Shown here in pieces: positions 61,001 to 64,000 of a DNA stretch of 64,000 nt. Location of the stretch: the NCBI GenBank assembly GCA_963681505.1, contig OY811984.1, forward strand, positions 4,768,412 to 4,832,411, written 5' to 3'. Position numbers and translations under genes: made by a program. A model generated the notes under the pieces. The model did no database searches, was not told where the DNA came from, and saw only the letters and a program-made list of their open reading frames with translations. Each line of letters begins with the position of its first letter. Position 1 is the stretch's first letter. Source of the stretch: Eunapius fragilis (lineage: Eukaryota > Porifera > Demospongiae > Spongillida > Spongillidae).

Positions 61001-64000
61001 ACCCCCGCAGGCACCAAGCCTTCTTCGGACTGGATCGACTCTTCCAGCTTTCCAAATCGCTGCATCTCCAGACGGTACTCGCTCACGGGTGGACACTCCG
61101 TCACAAGCCTCTTTGCGTGCTGCTCCCTGTCCTGGACCCACAGCTCCTGGTACTTCCTGTAGTAGTCAATCTTCTGGGACACCAGGCTCCTTGTCGAGTT
61201 GACGGCGGACGAAAGCCCGGACACGAGCTTGGCCACCTCCTTGTGCTCGGCCACCTGCCTGTAGTAGCTGCCTGACGGGTTGGACGGCTCACCACCGCGG
61301 CTGTCTCCCGCAACCTTCCCCCCTACCACACCCTCGCCGCCAATGCTCCATTGGCTCACGGCCCTGAAGGTCCCCAGAATGCTCTGCACCGCCCTGTTCA
61401 GACCCTGCTGCACTTCATCCAGCTGTGGCTTCATCCCAAGGGACGGTATGTTGAGGACCACGTCCGCCTGGAAGAGGGGGAGACCGCACTCGCGCGATGT
61501 AAGGCTTCTGTAGGCCGCACCTCCTACTGCGACGCGCCTGCGGAGGGTCTCCAAGGTGAGGCGGGCCAGCTGTACCAGGGTGTCCGCGTTCTGCTGCTCG
61601 TAGCTGCCGAAGAGGTGGTCTGCCTCCTGCCTCATCTTGAGGTGGAGCATCTGCTTCCGTTTGATGGTGGCAGCCCCGGGAATTGCGGGCCCAGAAGCGG
61701 CAAATGCGGGGGTTGCGGCCCCCCCGGGAGGCGAAACGACACCCCTGGGAGTGGCAGCCCCCGGAGTGACGGCCCGGGAAGTGACAGTCCCGGGAGTAAT
61801 GGCCCCCGGAGTGACGGCCCGGGAAGTAAAGACCCCCGGAGTGACGGCCCGGAGGTCGGGAGGTGGTTCGAAGGCCACCACAGGCTGGAGCAACAGGTCG
61901 ACAATGTCCTCCACAGCACACCTCACTGCCTCACTCTTCACACTGAGCACCCTCCCGGCACTCCTGCATGCCTCTGCTGTGCCTGTCTCAAACTCGGCGA
62001 CGCTAAGCGTCTCCACACTGGGTGCCACGCACATCTGGATACGAAGCACTTCGGCAAACGCCGCCATGATGCGGTGCTCGTGGATGCTGTTGGCCCTGTC
62101 GACGACCAGTTCCAGCTCACCCAGGGCCTTCTTCACTGAGCCCACGTACCCTCCTATGTCGAGAGAGAGCCATTGGACAACAGTCAGGCCGGGAGATATG
62201 GCTTCATCCAGCTTCTCCAGGAACGGAGTCATCAGTACTTCAAATTGACTGCTTATCTTGCTGCGCACATGGTTTATTTCTTCTAATAGCATCTGAATAC
62301 CAGAGGCACATCTGAACTTGATGCAACCCCTCCACCCTCACCACCTCCCTCCACCTTACCCTCACCACCTCCCTCCACCCTCACCATCTCCCTCCACCCT
62401 CACCACCTCCCTCCACCCTCACCACCTCCCTCCACCCTCACCGCCTCCCTCCACCCTCACTGCCTCCCTCCACCCTCACCACCTCCCTCCACCCTCACCA
62501 CCTCCCTCCACCCTCACCACCTCCCTCCACCCTCACCACCTCCCTCCACCGTCACCACCTCCCTCCACCCTCACCACTTCCCTCCACCCTTCACCCCTTC
62601 CCTTCACAAACCTTGATGGTGTCATATGTTTCTAGGACGTGATGCTTTTGGGCGTACAGGGCCAGCCCATGTGTAGGCACAGCCACACCCAACCCAGTCA
62701 GTACATGGATGTCCCTCAGGAGCTCAAAAGTAGTAGAGCAGAGGTTGGCAGACAGCATCTTCGCCTCTGCACCACGGACCAGCACAGGGGAGTTCAGCTT
62801 TCCCTTAGCCTGGTCCAGCTGCTGAGACCACAGCCTCAGTAGGACCATCTCGTATTCCACCAGCACCCTGGCAAGGCGGTTGTAACCTTTAATGGCTCTC
62901 TTAGTCTCCACCATCTCCATCACATCAGGGTGCCTCTTCATCACCTCAATGGGACCAGTGATGCGATGGTAGAGCTGCCTGGACCAGGTGATCTTGCCAG
63001 AGATGGGGGGCAGGTTGCGGGCAAGGGGTGGGTTCTCTTTCTGTTCATTGTACTCACTCTGAACAAGCTGCAGGTCCCTCACAAACATCTCAATCACTTG
63101 CTTGTACTTGTCTATGAGGGTGAGGTCTGTCATCTGCAACCTACAGAACAGAGTAAAACCTCATCACATCCAAAGTTCAGGGAGAAAGATGGAGAGACAG
63201 AGAGAAGGATGAGGGACAGAGAATGACAGCTGAGAGAACAAAGCAATGAATAACAGAAGTGGAGATGGGGGAGAAGATGATAGAAGTGGGGGTGGGGAGG
63301 AGGTAACAGAAGTGGAGGTGAGGAGGAGATAACAGAAGTGGAGGTGGGGGAGGAGATGACAGAAGTGGAGGTGGAGGAGGAGATGACAGAAGTGGAGGTG
63401 GGGGAGGAGATGACAGAAGTGGAGGTGGGGAGGAGATAACAGAAGTGGAGGTGAGGGAGGAGATGACAGAAGTGGAGGTGGGGAAGAGAGAACAGAAGTG
63501 GAGGTGGGGGTGGAGATAACAGAAGTGGAGGTGGGGAAGAGAGAACAGAAGTGGAGGTGGAGGAGGAGATAACAGAAGTGGAGGTGGAGGAGGAGATGAC
63601 AGAAGTGGAGGTGGAGGAGGAGATGACAGAAGTGGAGGTGGGGGAGGAGGTAACAGAGGTGGAGGTGGGGGAGGATGACAGAAGTGGAGGTGGGGGTGGA
63701 GATAACAGAAGTGGAGGTGGAGGAGGAGATGACAGAAGTGGAGGTGGAGGAGGAGATGACAGAAGTGGAGGTGGAGGAGATGACAGAAGTGGAGGTGAGG
63801 GAGGAGATAACAGAAGTGGGGGTGGAGGAGGAGATGACAGAAGTGGAGGTGGGGGAGGAGGTAACAGAGGTGGAGGTGGGGAGGAGATGACAGAAGTGGA
63901 GGTGGAGGAGGAGATGACAGAAGTGGAGGTGGAGGAAGAGATAACAGAAGCGGAGGTGAGGGAGGAGATGACAGAAGTGGAGGTGAGGGAGGAGATGACA
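44467..64000 (-). CDS. DNAH5: Axonemal dynein heavy chain, middle and 3' part (right copy)
   Basis: Outer-arm dynein heavy chain of DNAH5/DNAH8 type. Exons, 5' to 3': 62612-63140, 60748-62316, 60406-60624, 59644-59706, 59082-59561, 57244-57443, 57019-57172, 55080-55451, 54787-54948, 54502-54726, 53897-54436, 53747-53833, 53586-53693, 51072-53254, 50892-50961, 50258-50830, 48919-50195, 48370-48850, 48221-48310, 47227-47991, 46989-47103, 46596-46932 (with a short intron), 45954-46379, 45728-45829, 45514-45674, 45297-45453, 45073-45225, 44933-44992 and 44467-44876. P-loops: AAA1 [10 protein letters not shown] with FDEFNR, AAA2 [13 protein letters not shown]3 [10 protein letters not shown] and AAA4 [10 protein letters not shown]. 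The stalk and microtubule-binding region lie in 48919-50195 ([30 protein letters not shown]). The C-terminal domain ends at RDPKL, about 40 residues short of the usual end, at the N gap. All exons read intact. Confidence 0.95.
45925..45954. repeat. (CATA)n short tandem repeat
   Basis: About six CATA units directly abutting the donor of the dynein exon at 45954-46379. Confidence 0.9.
46381..46550. repeat. GA-rich tract
   Basis: About 160 bp of GAGA/GGGA repeats on the plus strand; on the gene strand a long pyrimidine tract leading into the acceptor of the exon at 45954-46379. Confidence 0.93.
48028..48045. repeat. Poly-G tract
   Basis: About 16 consecutive G in a dynein intron. Confidence 0.9.
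53258..53548. repeat. TG-rich compound microsatellite
   Basis: About 290 bp of (TG)n with regular CATGTG interruptions in a dynein intron between the AAA2 exon and the exon at 53586. Confidence 0.95.
54995..55036. repeat. Poly-C tract
   Basis: About 40 consecutive C on the plus strand, poly-G on the dynein sense strand, in the intron between 54948 and 55080. It is the longest homopolymer in the window. Confidence 0.95.
55880..56150. repeat. 36-bp minisatellite
   Basis: About seven copies of a unit with core catggagataggcttatgtc preceded by a CACA stretch. Confidence 0.95.
56250..56345. repeat. 19-bp minisatellite
   Basis: About five copies of aagggaggggtcagacaag. Confidence 0.93.
56675..56962. 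repeat. 20-bp minisatellite
   Basis: About 14 copies of gccaccatatgataggtact with a few single-base variants. Each unit contains the palindrome CATATG. Confidence 0.95.
57441..58795. repeat. 30-bp minisatellite of about 45 copies carrying splice-acceptor copies
   Basis: Near-perfect 30-bp array filling most of the dynein intron 57444-59081. On the gene strand each unit contains ctccatcctaggacatgtat, so every unit ends in CCTAG|GAC, the same sequence as the real acceptor of the exon starting at 57443 (ccaccctag|gacgtatgc). The period is a multiple of three, so several frames stay open and produce phantom proteins of 400-516 residues on both strands. Confidence 0.97.
59728..60212. repeat. Minisatellite, long allele
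   Basis: About 13 copies of the gggtgaaccaaggtcatcac unit in two alternating lengths, with or without an extra ACACATACAC block. The left copy has about three. Confidence 0.93.
62330..62598. repeat. 19-bp minisatellite, longer allele
   Basis: About 14 copies of accctcaccacctccctcc with a few substitutions, against about nine in the left copy. Confidence 0.93.
63245..64000. repeat. 27-bp purine-rich minisatellite, expanded allele
   Basis: At least 750 bp, about 28 units with core acagaagtggaggtgg, reaching the window end. The corresponding array in the left copy is about 250 bp. Confidence 0.95.

Larger units (their letters stand above)
59036..63290. repeat. Right member of a long direct duplication (partner 1-3.9 kb)
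   Basis: Same orientation and gene content as the left edge of the window. Expanded arrays make this copy longer than its partner. Confidence 0.9.

Overview
The window reads as nuclear DNA of a ciliated animal. It is gene-dense, with short introns (often 50-150 bp), genes packed head-to-head or tail-to-tail, animal-type genes (axonemal dynein heavy chain, site-1 protease, SNAPC1, Rubicon-homology protein) and abundant (CA)n, poly-C/poly-G and minisatellite DNA. A sponge or another early-branching animal fits best. That is inference from compactness and gene content, not a proven placement.

Layout. 1-6.8 kb (-): the 5' half of an outer-arm axonemal dynein heavy chain (DNAH5/DNAH8 type), running off the left edge. 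7.5-8.4 kb (+): a secreted-looking Mn-type superoxide dismutase. 8.5-14.7 kb (-): a RUN/C1/Rubicon-homology protein with a huge Gly/Ser tract. 14.8-16.8 kb (-): NSFL1C (p47). 16.9-18.1 kb (-): EXOSC8. 18.6-19.1 kb (-): OSTC, head-to-head with SNAPC1 (+, 19.2-20.2 kb). 20.4-31.8 kb (-): MBTPS1 (site-1 protease), inflated by several intronic minisatellites. 32.3-32.7 kb (+): MRPS17. 32.8-34.3 kb (-): EXOSC7, head-to-head with an RNF114/RNF166-type ubiquitin ligase (+, 34.3-35.2 kb). 36.4-38.0 kb (-): an LRRC69-like leucine-rich-repeat protein. 38.8-41.1 kb (-): an unrecognised KH plus Cys/His-domain gene, whose damaged second copy (42.3-44.27 kb) abuts a 200-N gap. 44.5-64 kb (-): the 3' and middle part of a DNAH5/DNAH8-type dynein heavy chain, running off the right edge.

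The two dynein pieces overlap. About 1-4 kb is nearly identical to about 59.0-63.3 kb, and the halves are complementary: 6.8 kb down to 1, continued by 59 kb down to 44.5 kb, would make one nearly full-length gene. This is either a direct tandem duplication with a unit of about 59 kb or a misplaced haplotype contig. The exact 200-N gap at the contig join makes an assembly cause a serious possibility.

Functionally these are mostly unlinked housekeeping genes: ciliary motility (DNAH5), ER and Golgi processing (OSTC, MBTPS1, NSFL1C), RNA decay (EXOSC7, EXOSC8), snRNA transcription (SNAPC1), mitochondrial translation (MRPS17) and endolysosome/autophagy (RUN/Rubicon-homology). Nothing resembles a CRISPR array, retrovirus or transposon. 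The most unusual sequence is the intronic satellite DNA, notably a 30-bp minisatellite that copies the dynein exon's own splice acceptor about 45 times, and a 41-bp palindrome-bearing satellite in MBTPS1.
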